Source: CAJBVW01 sp964457335
GTDB taxonomy: Bacteria; Myxococcota_A; UBA796; SXON01
Length of the DNA: 64,000 nt
Assembly: GCA_964457335.1 (NCBI GenBank)
Contig: CAYWGD010000006.1
Location: forward strand, 53,687 to 117,686
Direction: 5' to 3'
In this document: piece after piece, positions 41,894 to 50,796 of the stretch
Numbering within the stretch: the stretch's first letter is position 1
Layout: the number at the start of each line of letters is the position of its first letter
Position numbers and translations under genes: made by a program
Notes under the pieces: model-generated
Told to the model about the DNA's origin: nothing
Databases searched by the model: none
Seen by the model: the letters and a program-made list of their open reading frames with translations, nothing else

Positions 41894-42436
41894 ATGGACA
41901 CCATCGACGCGCTTCTCCAGACCTTTCCCGAGCACTCCAAGGACATCGCGACCAACGTGCGAAGGGTCCTCACCGATTCGAAGCTGCCGCAGCCTCGGCT
42001 GTGGGGCGTCGCCATCGCGTCGGCCGTGGCGACGCGGGAGCCCGCGCTGATCGCCGCGATCCAGCGGGAAGCGTTCGCCGCCGGCGTGAGCGAGGACGTG
42101 ATCGACGACGCGCGCGCGGCGGCGTCCGTCATGGCCCTGAACAACGTCTACTTCCGGTTTCGGCACTTCATGGCGGACGAGGAAATCGACAAGATCCCGC
42201 CGCGCCTCCAGATGCAGCGCGCGGCCCGCCCCAGGGGTGAGAAGATCGACTTCGAGCTCTTCTGCCTCGCGGTGAGCGCGATCAACGGGTGCGAGCTCTG
42301 CGTGCGCGCGCACGCGCGCGTCGTCACGGCGGCGGGGATGTCGAAGGAGGAGCTGGCCGAGTGCGTGCGCGTCGCGGCCACCCTGCACGCCGCCGCCGTC
42401 GCCACCTCCCAGGCGGGCGACGCCGGCCTCGGGTAG
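41894..42436 (+). CDS. AhpD-like alkylhydroperoxidase / carboxymuconolactone decarboxylase family protein
   Basis: This 180-residue helical protein has the redox signature NGCELCVRAH (CxxC followed by His, about residues 132-141), as in AhpD, where the two Cys reduce peroxides via a lipoyl adaptor. The rest (ALNNVYFRFRHFM, EKIDFELFCLAVSAING) fits AhpD rather than the decarboxylase branch. ATG 41894 follows AAGGTG. It converges with a LysR regulator, 13 bases between stops. No ahpC is in the window, so it may serve another peroxiredoxin. Confidence 0.87.
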   Translation: MDTIDALLQTFPEHSKDIATNVRRVLTDSKLPQPRLWGVAIASAVATREPALIAAIQREAFAAGVSEDVIDDARAAASVMALNNVYFRFRHFMADEEIDKIPPRLQMQRAARPRGEKIDFELFCLAVSAINGCELCVRAHARVVTAAGMSKEELAECVRVAATLHAAAVATSQAGDAGLG

Positions 42437-42449
42437 CTGCCTTCGCGCG

Positions 42450-43355
42450 TCAGCCGACCGGCCGCTCGCTGTCACAAACGTCCCGGATGCACCCGCGGAG
42501 CCAACGGTGGGCCACGTCGGCGTCCATCCGCGGGTGCCAGAGCAGCGAGACCGTGATCTCGGGCATGGGAAACGGGAGGGAGAAGCGGTGCATCCCCGCC
42601 TGCAGGCCGCGCGTGTGCCGGTCGGGCACCGCGGCGACCAGCTCGGAGGCCCTCGCCAGCGCGAGGGCCCTCGAGAAGCCGTCGACGATGACGGTGACCG
42701 TTCGCGCGACGCCGGCGGACTCCGAGGCCCGTTCGACCGGCCCGGCGTCGGCGCCGCTGTGGGACACGCCGACGTGCTCACAAGCGGCGAACCGGGCGGC
42801 CGTCACCTCGCCCAGGCAGAGCGCGTGCCCCATGCGCACGACGCCGACGAAGCGGTCCCGGAACAGGGCCTGCGCGCGCAGCTCGGGCCCGGAGCGCTTC
42901 CCGACCACCCCCGTCTCCATGTCGACCGTCCCCTCGCGGAGCGGGGCGCTGTCCTTGTCGAGCTTCTGCACGAAGCGCAGCCTGACGCGAGGGGCCTCCT
43001 TCCTGACCTGGTCGATGAGCGCCGGCCCGAAGGTCTCGACGAACCCCTCGCTGGTCCGAACGGTGAACGTCCGCTCCAGCTGATCGAGGCGGACACGCTC
43101 GGCGGGACGAAGGACGGCCTCCGCGTCCTGCACGAGCTGGCCGAGGCGCTCGCGGAGCTCGAGCGCGCGTGGCGAGGGGACCATGTCGCGTCCGGCCCGC
43201 ACGAGCAGCGGATCACCGGTCGCCTCCCGCAAGCGCGCCAGCGTGCGGCTCATCGCGGAGGGGCTGAGCCGCAGACGCCGGGCGGCGCCGGCCACCGTCC
43301 CTTCCGCGAGCAGCACGTCGAGGGCGATCAGGAGGTTGAGGTCGGGTCTTTCCAT
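42450..43355 (-). CDS. LysR family transcriptional regulator
   Basis: This 301-residue regulator has the LysR winged helix in residues 1-62 (LNLLIALDVLLAEGTVAGAARRLRLSPSAMSRTLARLR) and a ligand-binding domain beginning FTVRTSEGFVETFGPALI. ATG 43355 gives the standard LysR start MERPDLNLL. It is divergent from an MFS exporter, and a long perfect inverted repeat lies between them, so control of the exporter and porin is likely. The inducer is unknown. Confidence 0.9.
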   Translation of the reverse strand: MERPDLNLLIALDVLLAEGTVAGAARRLRLSPSAMSRTLARLREATGDPLLVRAGRDMVPSPRALELRERLGQLVQDAEAVLRPAERVRLDQLERTFTVRTSEGFVETFGPALIDQVRKEAPRVRLRFVQKLDKDSAPLREGTVDMETGVVGKRSGPELRAQALFRDRFVGVVRMGHALCLGEVTAARFAACEHVGVSHSGADAGPVERASESAGVARTVTVIVDGFSRALALARASELVAAVPDRHTRGLQAGMHRFSLPFPMPEITVSLLWHPRMDADVAHRWLRGCIRDVCDSERPVG

Positions 43356-43372
43356 GCCGTGCAGGGTAGCGC

Positions 43373-43436
43373 GGCCACACATGGCGTCAAACGCACGCAT
43401 GACGTGCATCGTGTGCGTCTTCCGCCATGTGTGGCC
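43373..43436. promoter_or_regulatory. 14-bp inverted repeat between LysR and exporter genes
   Basis: GGCCACACATGGCG at 43373-43386 is perfectly mirrored at 43423-43436, with ACGCAC and GTGCGT arms inside. It overlaps both divergent promoters. It is longer and more perfect than an ordinary LysR box. Confidence 0.6.
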
Positions 43437-43473
43437 CGGGGGTACTTCCCAAGCACACAAACGAGGCGTCCAC

Positions 43474-44892
43474 GTGGAAGCGAAGATCCAAACAAACGTT
43501 GCTGCTCCGTCCACGAAGTGGGCCCTCGGCGGCCTCGCGCTCTCCATGCTGATGTCGTCGCTCGGGACGAGCATCGCGAACGTGGCGCTGCCGACGTTGG
43601 CACAGGCGTTCGGCGCCTCGTTCCAGGCGGTGCAGTGGGTGGTCCTCACGTACCTCCTCGGCGTCACGGCGTCGATCGTCACCGTGGGCCGCCTGGGCGA
43701 CCTCTACGGCCGCCGGCGGTTGTTGGTCGGTGGGCTGCTCCTGTTCGTCGGGGCGGCGGCCGGAAGCGGCCTCGCCCCGTCGCTCGGGCTCCTGATCCTC
43801 GCGCGCGCCGTGCAAGGCGTGGGTGCGGCCGTCCTGATGGCGCTCACGTTGGCGTTCGTCGCCGACATCGTCCCGAAGGAGCGCACCGGGAGCGCCATGG
43901 GGCTGCTCGGGACGACGTCGGCCATCGGCACCGCGCTCGGCCCTTCCGTCGGGGGCGTGCTGACCGCCCACCTGGGTTGGCAGGCCATCTTCTTCGTCCA
44001 GGTGCCCGTGGGGCTCCTGGCGCTCCTCCTCGTCCTCCGGTTCCTCCCCTCCGATCGCACTGAGAGCGCGCGCAAGCGTGTCGGCTTCGACCACGTCGGC
44101 ACGCTGCTCCTGGCCTCGACCCTGGCGGCCTGGTCGCTCGCCGTGACGCTCGGGCGCGGCGACTTCGGCCTCGTCAACGCGGTGTGCTTCGCCGCGGCCG
44201 CGCTCGGCGCCGGCCTCTTCGTGCTCGTCGAGCGGAGGGTGGCGTCGCCGCTGGTCCAGCTCGGCATGTTCCGGGACCCTGCCCTCGGCGCGGGCTTCAC
44301 GACGAGCATGCTCGTCGCCACCGTGCTGATGGCGACGTTGGTGGTGGGGCCGTTCTACCTCTCCCGCGGGCTCGGGCTCGGGGCGGGGCCCGTCGGCATG
44401 GTGATGGCGGTCGGCCCGCTCGTCGCCGCGCTGACCGGCGTGCCGGCCGGCAGGCTGGTGGACCGCCTCGGCACCGATCGCACGACCATGGCCGGCCTGG
44501 TCGGGGTCGCGGTCGGCGCCTCGAGCCTCTCCCTGACGCCCGAGACCTTCGGCATTTTCGGCTACGCTGCCCCCGTCGTCGTCATCACCGCCAGCTACGC
44601 GCTCTTCCAGGCGGCCAACAACACCGGCGTCCTGAAGGACCAGAGCCCCTCGCGGCGGGGCGTCGTGTCCGGGATGCTGACGTTGTCGCGCAACCTCGGG
44701 CTCATCACCGGCGCCTCCGTCATGGGCGCGGTGTTCGCCGCCGCCTCGGGGCACGGGGACATCACCCTGGCGACCCCCGAAGACGTGGCCGCGGGCATGC
44801 GCGCCACGTTCGGGCTCGCCGCCGGCCTCATCACCGTCGCGCTCGGCGTCGCCTTCGGGGGCCGCGCGCTCGCCGCGCGCACCTCCGCCTGA
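43474..44892 (+). CDS. MFS drug exporter, EmrB/QacA (DHA2) type
   Basis: This 472-residue protein has about 14 hydrophobic segments. Motif A reads GRLGDLYGRRRLL, motif C LGPSVGGVL, and the first helix has the SxGTSIANVALPTL signature of DHA2 drug:H+ antiporters. GTG 43474 follows GAGG. It is divergent from the LysR gene and is followed 65 bases later by an outer-membrane porin gene. The pair may form an export route across both membranes. The drug or metabolite is unknown. Confidence 0.9.
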   Translation: MEAKIQTNVAAPSTKWALGGLALSMLMSSLGTSIANVALPTLAQAFGASFQAVQWVVLTYLLGVTASIVTVGRLGDLYGRRRLLVGGLLLFVGAAAGSGLAPSLGLLILARAVQGVGAAVLMALTLAFVADIVPKERTGSAMGLLGTTSAIGTALGPSVGGVLTAHLGWQAIFFVQVPVGLLALLLVLRFLPSDRTESARKRVGFDHVGTLLLASTLAAWSLAVTLGRGDFGLVNAVCFAAAALGAGLFVLVERRVASPLVQLGMFRDPALGAGFTTSMLVATVLMATLVVGPFYLSRGLGLGAGPVGMVMAVGPLVAALTGVPAGRLVDRLGTDRTTMAGLVGVAVGASSLSLTPETFGIFGYAAPVVVITASYALFQAANNTGVLKDQSPSRRGVVSGMLTLSRNLGLITGASVMGAVFAAASGHGDITLATPEDVAAGMRATFGLAAGLITVALGVAFGGRALAARTSA

Positions 44893-44957
44893 CGCCCGCC
44901 GGCCCTCCCCCAACCCGACCGTCCGCTTCCTCGAACCCGACAACTCCTGGAGAACCA

Positions 44958-46115
44958 ATGCTCACCCCTTCGTCGACCCACCCTGTCACCCGGATCCTCC
45001 CCCTCCTCCTCACCTTCGGCCTCGCCTCCGAGGCCAACGCCGGCGAACCCACGGCTCCGGAGACCGCACCGGTCGCGCAGGCACCGTCCTCCTCGCCGGA
45101 GGGCTCCCCCTCGGTGCTCGCCAGCAACGACCGCGGGTTCGTGCTGCGCAGCCCCGACGGGAAGAGCAGCCTCCGGTTCGTCGGGCTCCTCCAGGCCCAA
45201 CACGCGCACGAGTGGCTCGACGGCGCCCCGGGCAGCGGCGCCCTGCTGATCAACCGCGCGCGCGCCGGGGTGGCCGGGACCCTGTTCGACGAGGATCTGC
45301 GCTACCTGCTCGTGGCCGACTTCGGCAAGCAGGACGTGAAGCTCCTCTACGCCAGCCTGGACTACACCGTCGTCCCCGGCGCCCTCTCCGTCCGCGCCGG
45401 GCAGTTCAAGCGCCCGTTCTCGAGGTCCTTCCTCACGTCGTCGAGCCAGCTCTCGATGATCGATCGCCCGCTGCCCGTCAGCGCCTTCGGGGACAACTCC
45501 GACATCGGGCTCATGGTGCACAACGGCGACACCCAGCCCTTCGAGTACGCCGTCGGCCTCTTCGGCGGGAGCATCCCCGGCGCCGAGCCCGATCCGGTCC
45601 ACCCCGTGGTCGCGGTGCGCGTCGCCGGCAAGACCGGCGGCCTGAAGGGGTACACCGAGAGCGATCTCGAGGGCGGGGCGCCCCGCTTCGGCGTCGGCGG
45701 CGCCGTGGTGGTCGACCTGGAGAAGGACGCCGGGCTCCCCGCTCTTGGACTCGTGGACGTGGCGTTCAAGGCCCACGGCTTCGCGCTCACGTCGGCGGTG
45801 TACGTCAGCGCGGGGCAGGACGGCGCGGAGCTGTCCGATCGGCGGGTCGACGCCATCGGCCACTACACCCAGGCCGGCTACGTCATCGCGGATCGGATCG
45901 AGCCGGTCGTACGCTACGCGTTCCTGATGCCCCTCGACGGAGAGGCCGACACGCACGACGTCTCCCTTGGCCTCAACCTGTTCCTGCACGGGCACGCGCT
46001 CAAGCTGCAGAGCAACGTCGGTGTCCGCGAGGTGCTGGCGCATCCCTTCGGCGTCCGGGACGACGAGAAGGTGCGCGACGTCTACGTCAAGTCCCAGCTC
46101 ACGCTGGCGCTGTGA
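44958..46115 (+). CDS. Phosphate-selective-porin-like outer membrane protein
   Basis: This 385-residue protein has a signal peptide ending about ANAG (residue 29), a Pro/Ser linker and alternating beta-strands ending in a hydrophobic C-terminal strand (KSQLTLAL). The segments RARAGVAGTLFDEDLRY, VRAGQFKRPFSR and the late 'HALKLQSNVGV' match the OprO/OprP porin superfamily. ATG 44958 has GGAG upstream. It probably lies in the outer membrane and works with the MFS exporter just upstream; no phosphate-regulation site was seen, so the solute is open. Confidence 0.8.
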   Translation: MLTPSSTHPVTRILPLLLTFGLASEANAGEPTAPETAPVAQAPSSSPEGSPSVLASNDRGFVLRSPDGKSSLRFVGLLQAQHAHEWLDGAPGSGALLINRARAGVAGTLFDEDLRYLLVADFGKQDVKLLYASLDYTVVPGALSVRAGQFKRPFSRSFLTSSSQLSMIDRPLPVSAFGDNSDIGLMVHNGDTQPFEYAVGLFGGSIPGAEPDPVHPVVAVRVAGKTGGLKGYTESDLEGGAPRFGVGGAVVVDLEKDAGLPALGLVDVAFKAHGFALTSAVYVSAGQDGAELSDRRVDAIGHYTQAGYVIADRIEPVVRYAFLMPLDGEADTHDVSLGLNLFLHGHALKLQSNVGVREVLAHPFGVRDDEKVRDVYVKSQLTLAL

Positions 46116-46246
46116 CGAACGCACCCTCTCGTTGATCGCCGAGCCCATCGGTGCGGGCGTCTTCTGGGTCCCCCCTCCCGGCGGCCGTGGACCGACGGCA
46201 AGCCGAGACGGACGTCGGTGGCGGAGGGCGATCGGAGCCGGCCCCT

Positions 46247-47092
46247 TCAGCGGGGTCGGTCCGATCCGTCCCGAGGGCTGCCGGGCCCTCGCAGATAGGC
46301 CTCGATGCCGTCGAGCACACGGTCGAGGCAGAAGTCGAACGACTGCTCCATGGTGCGCGCGGAGTCCTCGGCGGGGGCGGTGAGGAGGGCGGCCCAGTTG
46401 GGGAAGCGCGGATCGCCGATGGCGCGGCCGAGGTCCGCCCCGACCGCCGCGGCCCACTCCTCGGTGGAGACGCCGTGCGCGTGCGCGCGTGCGAGCGAGA
46501 CCGCGGTGTCCGAGGCGCCCCGCGTGAACCCGTCGACGATGCTGAGCATCTCGGCCAGGTCCTGCGCCCGGAGGCCGGTGCGCGCGAGCGCGTCGAGGAG
46601 CGCCTCCAGCCAGAGCAGCCAGTTCGGGCCGTGCGGGGCCGCGACGAACGGGAGCTCGGCGAGCCACGGTCGGGCGCAGAGCATCGCGCGCCTGGCCCGG
46701 GCCCACTCCATGACCTCGGTGCGCCAGTCCGGGCGCGGCTCCCGCCTGGGAGGGGGGAGCCCCATCCCGGCGTCCACGATCGCGTCGTAGATCGCCTCCT
46801 TGCTGGGGAAGTACCGGTAGAGCGCCATCGTCGTGAGCCCGAGCCTGGCGGCGACCGCCTGCATGGTCACGGCGCGCAGCCCGTCGGCGTCGGCGAGCGC
46901 GATCGCCGCCTCCACCACGTTGGCGGGGGTGACGCTCGGCTTCGGCCCCCGGGTCGGCGCCGAGCGGTCCTCCCAGAGGAGCTGGCTTCGGCGGCGCAGG
47001 TCCGCGTCCACCCGGACTGAGGCCGACATGATGTCTTCGTGCTTGAGCGCCTGGCGCTTCGGGCGTTCGTTCTCCGGCTTCTGGCTGGCCAT
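46247..47092 (-). CDS. TetR family regulator with TetR-class C-terminal domain
   Basis: This 281-residue regulator has a long N-terminal extension (about 45 residues) before the helix-turn-helix (VVEAAIALADADGLRAVTM, LGLTTMALYRYFPSKEAI). The C-terminal part has the drug-binding layout of tetracycline-type repressors (EVMEWARARRAML, FCLDRVLDGIEAYL). ATG 47092 follows GGGAG. It is divergent from the DUF2306 membrane gene, and two operator-like palindromes lie between them, so it probably represses both itself and that gene with the reductase downstream. Confidence 0.88.
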   Translation of the reverse strand: MASQKPENERPKRQALKHEDIMSASVRVDADLRRRSQLLWEDRSAPTRGPKPSVTPANVVEAAIALADADGLRAVTMQAVAARLGLTTMALYRYFPSKEAIYDAIVDAGMGLPPPRREPRPDWRTEVMEWARARRAMLCARPWLAELPFVAAPHGPNWLLWLEALLDALARTGLRAQDLAEMLSIVDGFTRGASDTAVSLARAHAHGVSTEEWAAAVGADLGRAIGDPRFPNWAALLTAPAEDSARTMEQSFDFCLDRVLDGIEAYLRGPGSPRDGSDRPR

Positions 47093-47134
47093 CGCATCTC
47101 CCGAGAATTGATCCTTGACGGCGGACTTTGAACT

Positions 47135-47164
47135 GTGTACGACATATACACTGTACATGATACA
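47135..47164. promoter_or_regulatory. Two adjacent TetR-type operators
   Basis: GTGTACGACATATACAC (47135-47151) and TGTACATGATACA (47152-47164) are neighbouring imperfect palindromes sharing GTGTA/TACAC ends. They lie in an AT-rich patch with a TTGACG -35-like box at 47115-47120, in the gap between TetR and DUF2306 genes. Confidence 0.65.
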
Positions 47165-47186
47165 CAATATCTCGGAGAGGCCCCTC

Positions 47187-47903
47187 ATGGCAATCGAATC
47201 AAGCTCCCGTGGCGTGCGCGCGGTGATCGGGGACTGGATGGTCCCGGCCGGGCTCATCGCGCTCGGCCTCATCCCCGCGATCGCGGGCTCGGTGCGTCTC
47301 GCGGAGGTCGCCTCGGGCGCTGACGTGACGCCCGAGAACGCGCGGTTCCTCGCCTCGCCGCTCCCCGTGGTGCTCCATGTCCTCGCGGCCGTCCCGTACA
47401 GCCTCCTCGGCGCCCTCCAGTTCTCGCCCGGCTTCCGTCGTCGCTTCCGCGGGTGGCACCGCGCGGTGGGAAAGCTCCTCGTACCGGCGGGGCTCGTCGT
47501 CGCGCTCTCGGGCCTGTGGATGGCGCACTTCTACCAGTTGCCGGCGTTCGACGGCCCGCTCGTGTACGTGGAGCGGCTCGTCTTCGGCGCGGCGATGCTT
47601 CTCGCGATGCTCCTCGGGATCGCCGCGATCGGACGCCGCGACTTCGTCGCGCACGGCGCGTGGATGACGCGCGCCTACGCGATCGGGCTCGGAGCCGGCA
47701 CCCAGGTCTTCACGCACCTTCCATGGTTCCTCGTCGTGAACGACGAGCTGCCCGGCGGGCTTCCCCGGGCCGGGATGATGGGGGCGGGATGGATCATCAA
47801 CGTGCTCGTGGCGGAGTGGGCGATCCGACGCGCCCATCGCCCGAAGCCCGCGCGGGTCGCGCCGACGGCGGCGGCGACGGTCACGCTGCTCCACTCGCCC
47901 TGA
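47187..47903 (+). CDS. DUF2306-like membrane protein
   Basis: This 238-residue protein has six or seven membrane helices. The central GWHRAVGKLLVPAGLVVALSG and HGAWMTRAYAI segments with conserved His match the DUF2306 (YozB-like) family, whose His residues suggest haem or metal binding. ATG 47187 follows GGAGAGG; an upstream ATG 47158 overlaps the operator and is less likely. It is followed by a quinone-reductase-like gene; together they may detoxify a compound sensed by the TetR protein. No activity is proven for the family. Confidence 0.75.
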   Translation: MAIESSSRGVRAVIGDWMVPAGLIALGLIPAIAGSVRLAEVASGADVTPENARFLASPLPVVLHVLAAVPYSLLGALQFSPGFRRRFRGWHRAVGKLLVPAGLVVALSGLWMAHFYQLPAFDGPLVYVERLVFGAAMLLAMLLGIAAIGRRDFVAHGAWMTRAYAIGLGAGTQVFTHLPWFLVVNDELPGGLPRAGMMGAGWIINVLVAEWAIRRAHRPKPARVAPTAAATVTLLHSP

Positions 47904-47969
47904 CGCCGTGACGGACACGGCCGGTAGCAGTTCCCCTCACCAACGTTTCGATCCACAGGAGACTCCAAC

Positions 47970-48980
47970 ATGAAAGCCATCCTCCAGACCACCTACGGCG
48001 CCCCCGAGCAGGTCCTCGTCGCCGGCGAGCTCGAGCGTCCCACGCCCAACGCCGGCGAGGTCCTGGTGCGCGTCCGCGCCAGCTCCGTCAACACCCCGGA
48101 CTGCATCGGCACCCTGGGTGTCCCCTACGTGCTGCGCCCGTTGGTCGTGGGCCTGACCGGCCCCGTCTCGGCGGTCCGCGGCTCCGACGTCGCGGGCGTG
48201 GTCGAGGCCGTGGGCTCCGGCGTCGTCGACTTCGCCCCCGGAGACGAGGTGTTCGGCTCGGTCTGGATCGCCAGCGGCTTCGCGCGGGGCGCGCAGGGGG
48301 CCTTCTGCGAGTACACCGTCGTCCCGGCGGGCCAGCTCGCGAAGAAGCCGGCGAACACGAGCTTCGAGGAGGCGGCCGGCGCGGTGATGTCGGGGGTGAC
48401 GACGCTCCAGGCGCTCCGCGACGTGGCGGAGCTGGCCCCGGGCGCGCGCGTGCTGATCAACGGCGCGTCCGGCGGGCTCGGCACCTTCGCCGTCCAGATC
48501 GCCAAGGCGATGGGCGCCGTCGTCACCGGCGTGTGCAGCACGCGCAACGTCGAGCTCGTCCGCTCGCTCGGCGCCGATCACGTGATCGACTACACGCAGG
48601 AGGACTACACCAAGGGCGAGGCGCGCTACGACGTGATCTTCGACAACGTCATGAACCACCCGCCCGCCGCCTCCGCCGCGGTCCTCGCGCCGGGCGGGCG
48701 GTTCATCCCCAACAGCGTCGGCGACAATCGGTGGCTGGGCACGCTCCCGCAGATGGCCTACGCGGGGCTGTTCAAGGCGAAGGACTGGCGGACCGTCGAG
48801 TACCGGCCCGTCCGCGCCAACCTGGAGGCGCTTGCCGCGCTCCTCGAGTCGGGCGCCGTGCGCGTGGTCGTCGATCGCGTCTACCCGTTGGAGCAGGCCG
48901 GCGCGGCCGTGGCGCACATGGCGAGCCGGCGCGCGCGCGGGAAGGTCGTGCTCCAGGTGGGCGAGCACGGGCGCGCGTGA
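47970..48980 (+). CDS. Zinc-free medium-chain reductase (quinone oxidoreductase-like)
   Basis: This 336-residue MDR-superfamily enzyme has a GroES-like N-domain (SSVNTPDCIG, GSDVAGVVEAVGSGV) and an NADPH-binding Rossmann fold (INGASGGLGTFAVQIAKAMGA, about residues 165-185). The catalytic zinc ligands of true alcohol dehydrogenases are absent, which fits quinone or enone reductases. ATG 47970 follows CAGGAG. It is probably the second gene of the TetR-controlled pair. Confidence 0.87.
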   Translation: MKAILQTTYGAPEQVLVAGELERPTPNAGEVLVRVRASSVNTPDCIGTLGVPYVLRPLVVGLTGPVSAVRGSDVAGVVEAVGSGVVDFAPGDEVFGSVWIASGFARGAQGAFCEYTVVPAGQLAKKPANTSFEEAAGAVMSGVTTLQALRDVAELAPGARVLINGASGGLGTFAVQIAKAMGAVVTGVCSTRNVELVRSLGADHVIDYTQEDYTKGEARYDVIFDNVMNHPPAASAAVLAPGGRFIPNSVGDNRWLGTLPQMAYAGLFKAKDWRTVEYRPVRANLEALAALLESGAVRVVVDRVYPLEQAGAAVAHMASRRARGKVVLQVGEHGRA

Positions 48981-49098
48981 GTCCGAGCTCTGGCTACCCC
49001 CTGGCGGCCGGCGTCTGCTTCCTCCTCACCGAGGTCACAGCCATCGCCGGTGCCGTCCCGTACCGACATTCACGGCATAAATCCGGATCAAGGCCGAC
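48981..49098 (+). pseudogene. Remnant of a DUF4386-like membrane protein
   Basis: One frame here reads LAAGVCFLLTEVTAIAGAVPYR, the usual first helix of DUF4386 membrane proteins, and then stops. No further helices exist. It is the first of several broken genes in a row. Confidence 0.4.
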
Positions 49099-49675
49099 AT
49101 GAACGCATCCCCAGACACCCTCGTGACCGGCGCGACCGGCCTCCTCGGCCGCTGGCTGGTTCCCCTGCTCACCCGGAGGGGCCACACCGTGCTCGTCCCG
49201 CTGCGGGGCGTCCGCGCCCGGGCGGCGGAGTACCTCGCCTGGACGGAGCGCCACGGCGGAGACGCCGGGCGCCTGGTGTTCGACGAGCTCGACCTCTCGC
49301 GGGAGGATCTCGGGCTCACCACCTCGGTGGCGGGCGTCCGCGACGTGTTCCACCTCGCCGGGCGGTACTCCTTCGGGATGTCCGTCGAAGAGGCGCGGAG
49401 CACCAACGTCGAGGGCAGCTTGCGCGTGCTGCGGCACGCCTCGCAGGCACCGCGTGCCCTGGCTCCCGCTGCCCGTACGGCGCGTCGCCGCGCTGCCGCG
49501 AGCGCTCACGCGGGTCGAACCCGAGGCGCTCTCGTTCCTCTCCACCGACACCTACGACACCGCCAGCGCCGACGCGCTCGCGCGGAGGTTGGGCCTCACC
49601 GCGCCGGACACGCTGCGGGCGATCGACACCTGGGTCGACTTCCTCGTCTCCGTCGATTTTGGACGGCGCCGCTAG
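49099..49675 (+). pseudogene. NAD-dependent epimerase/dehydratase with internal deletion and frameshift
   Basis: From ATG 49099 the first 115 codons encode the NAD-binding start of an extended SDR (VTGATGLLGRWLVPLL, DVFHLAG, TNVEGSLRVLRHAS). The frame then leaves homology near 49450, and the matching C-terminal end (LSFLSTDTYDTASADALARRLG up to LVSVDFG) continues in another frame from about 49454 to 49675. About 150-200 central residues, including the YxxxK active site, are gone. Confidence 0.7.
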
Positions 49676-49748
49676 CGGCGTCACCCACGCTCGCCACGCG
49701 CCTGTGGCAGGAGCCCGAAGAGGTCGCCACCCTCACCCCTGTGTCGTC

Positions 49749-50225
49749 ATGAAATGGATTCGGAGGATGCTCATCGTGCTGTTCGCCCTGGTCTCCGGGC
49801 TCGTGGGCACCGCGATGCTGACCGCGCAGGGTGGCGAGCGGCCGGTGGGGTACCGGACCGTGCACGTGACAGGTGCGGACGGCGGGACGCTCCCGGTGAG
49901 CGTGTGGTATCCGACCGAGGCCAGAGCGCGGCCCACGACTCTGCTGGGCCTCGTGGTGATGCCGTGGCACCCGACGCTCCCGTCGCCGGACGTGACCTGC
50001 CGTTGGTCGTGATCTCGCACGGAAACGGCGGCGGCCCCGGTAGCCACGCCGACCTGGCCCTGGCCTTGGCGAGCGGCGGCTTCGTCGTCGCCGCGCCCAT
50101 GCACACGGGTGACAATTTCGCGGATCATGGCGCTATCGGGTCGGCGTCGCTTTTTCATGGCAGAAACCAGGAGTTGCACGCGACCGTCGACCGGTCGTCG
50201 TACCCCGCGCCGTCTGGTCCGAGCT
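49749..50225 (+). pseudogene. Frameshifted, truncated alpha/beta hydrolase (dienelactone/PAF-hydrolase-like)
   Basis: The frame from ATG 49749 encodes a signal-anchor and TVHVTGADGGTLPVSVWYPTE, then shifts near 49950-49980. The second frame carries the nucleophile-elbow region (DLPLVVISHGNGGGPGSHADLALALAS) and GDNFADHGAIGSAS before breaking off about 50200. The expected GxSxGG Ser elbow and the C-terminal Asp/His are missing. Confidence 0.7.
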
Positions 50226-50262
50226 GATCCGCCCGGACGGCCCGGGGGCACCGGCGCCCTCC

Positions 50263-50796
50263 CTACCCGCGCTCGACGTACGGGTAGGTGGCCCCTTCCA
50301 GCATCTCGGGCACCGAGTACTCGAGCCCCGGCAGCTTGTTCCAGCTCTCCGCCCCTTCTCGCGTCTGCACCATCGTGGCCCAGTGCAGGACGCGCGCGCC
50401 CATGCGCTCGGTGGACATCTGCATCTCGAACCCCCACTCGCCCCGGTACCGCACCATCTGCCCGAAGCCGTAGGTGACGGAGCCGGAGCCCCGGGCGGAG
50501 ACGAAGGTGAGCTGCACCCGCCCACCGGGGGTGACGGTCCCGAGGAGGGTGAGCTGTCCGGGTCGCGCGCGCGGCCCGCGCGTCGGCATCTCCCCCGCGT
50601 CGTACATCAGCGCCGAGGTGACACCCCAGAGGTAGCCGTTCCGGTAGCCGGTGATGTGCCAGACGGTCTGGTCGACGAGCCACGTGATCGTGTTGTCGTC
50701 GGGATCGAACTGCGGGGCCGGGAGATCGGGGGGGAGGACGTACCAGTAAGTATTCTCCAACCAGGCCCAGTCCGTGCGGTTCTCGGGGGTCGTCAT
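50263..50796 (-). CDS. Conserved-looking hypothetical protein
   Basis: This 177-residue soluble protein has no signal peptide. It is rich in Trp and Tyr (WAWLENTYWYVLPPDLP, TVWHITGYRNGYLWGV) and appears to be an all-beta, lipocalin- or START-like small domain with a GxxQLTFxSARGSG strand. No catalytic pattern is clear. ATG 50796 is the likely start. It lies between the decayed genes and the repeat-bearing spacer. The function is unknown. Confidence 0.6.
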   Translation of the reverse strand: MTTPENRTDWAWLENTYWYVLPPDLPAPQFDPDDNTITWLVDQTVWHITGYRNGYLWGVTSALMYDAGEMPTRGPRARPGQLTLLGTVTPGGRVQLTFVSARGSGSVTYGFGQMVRYRGEWGFEMQMSTERMGARVLHWATMVQTREGAESWNKLPGLEYSVPEMLEGATYPYVERG

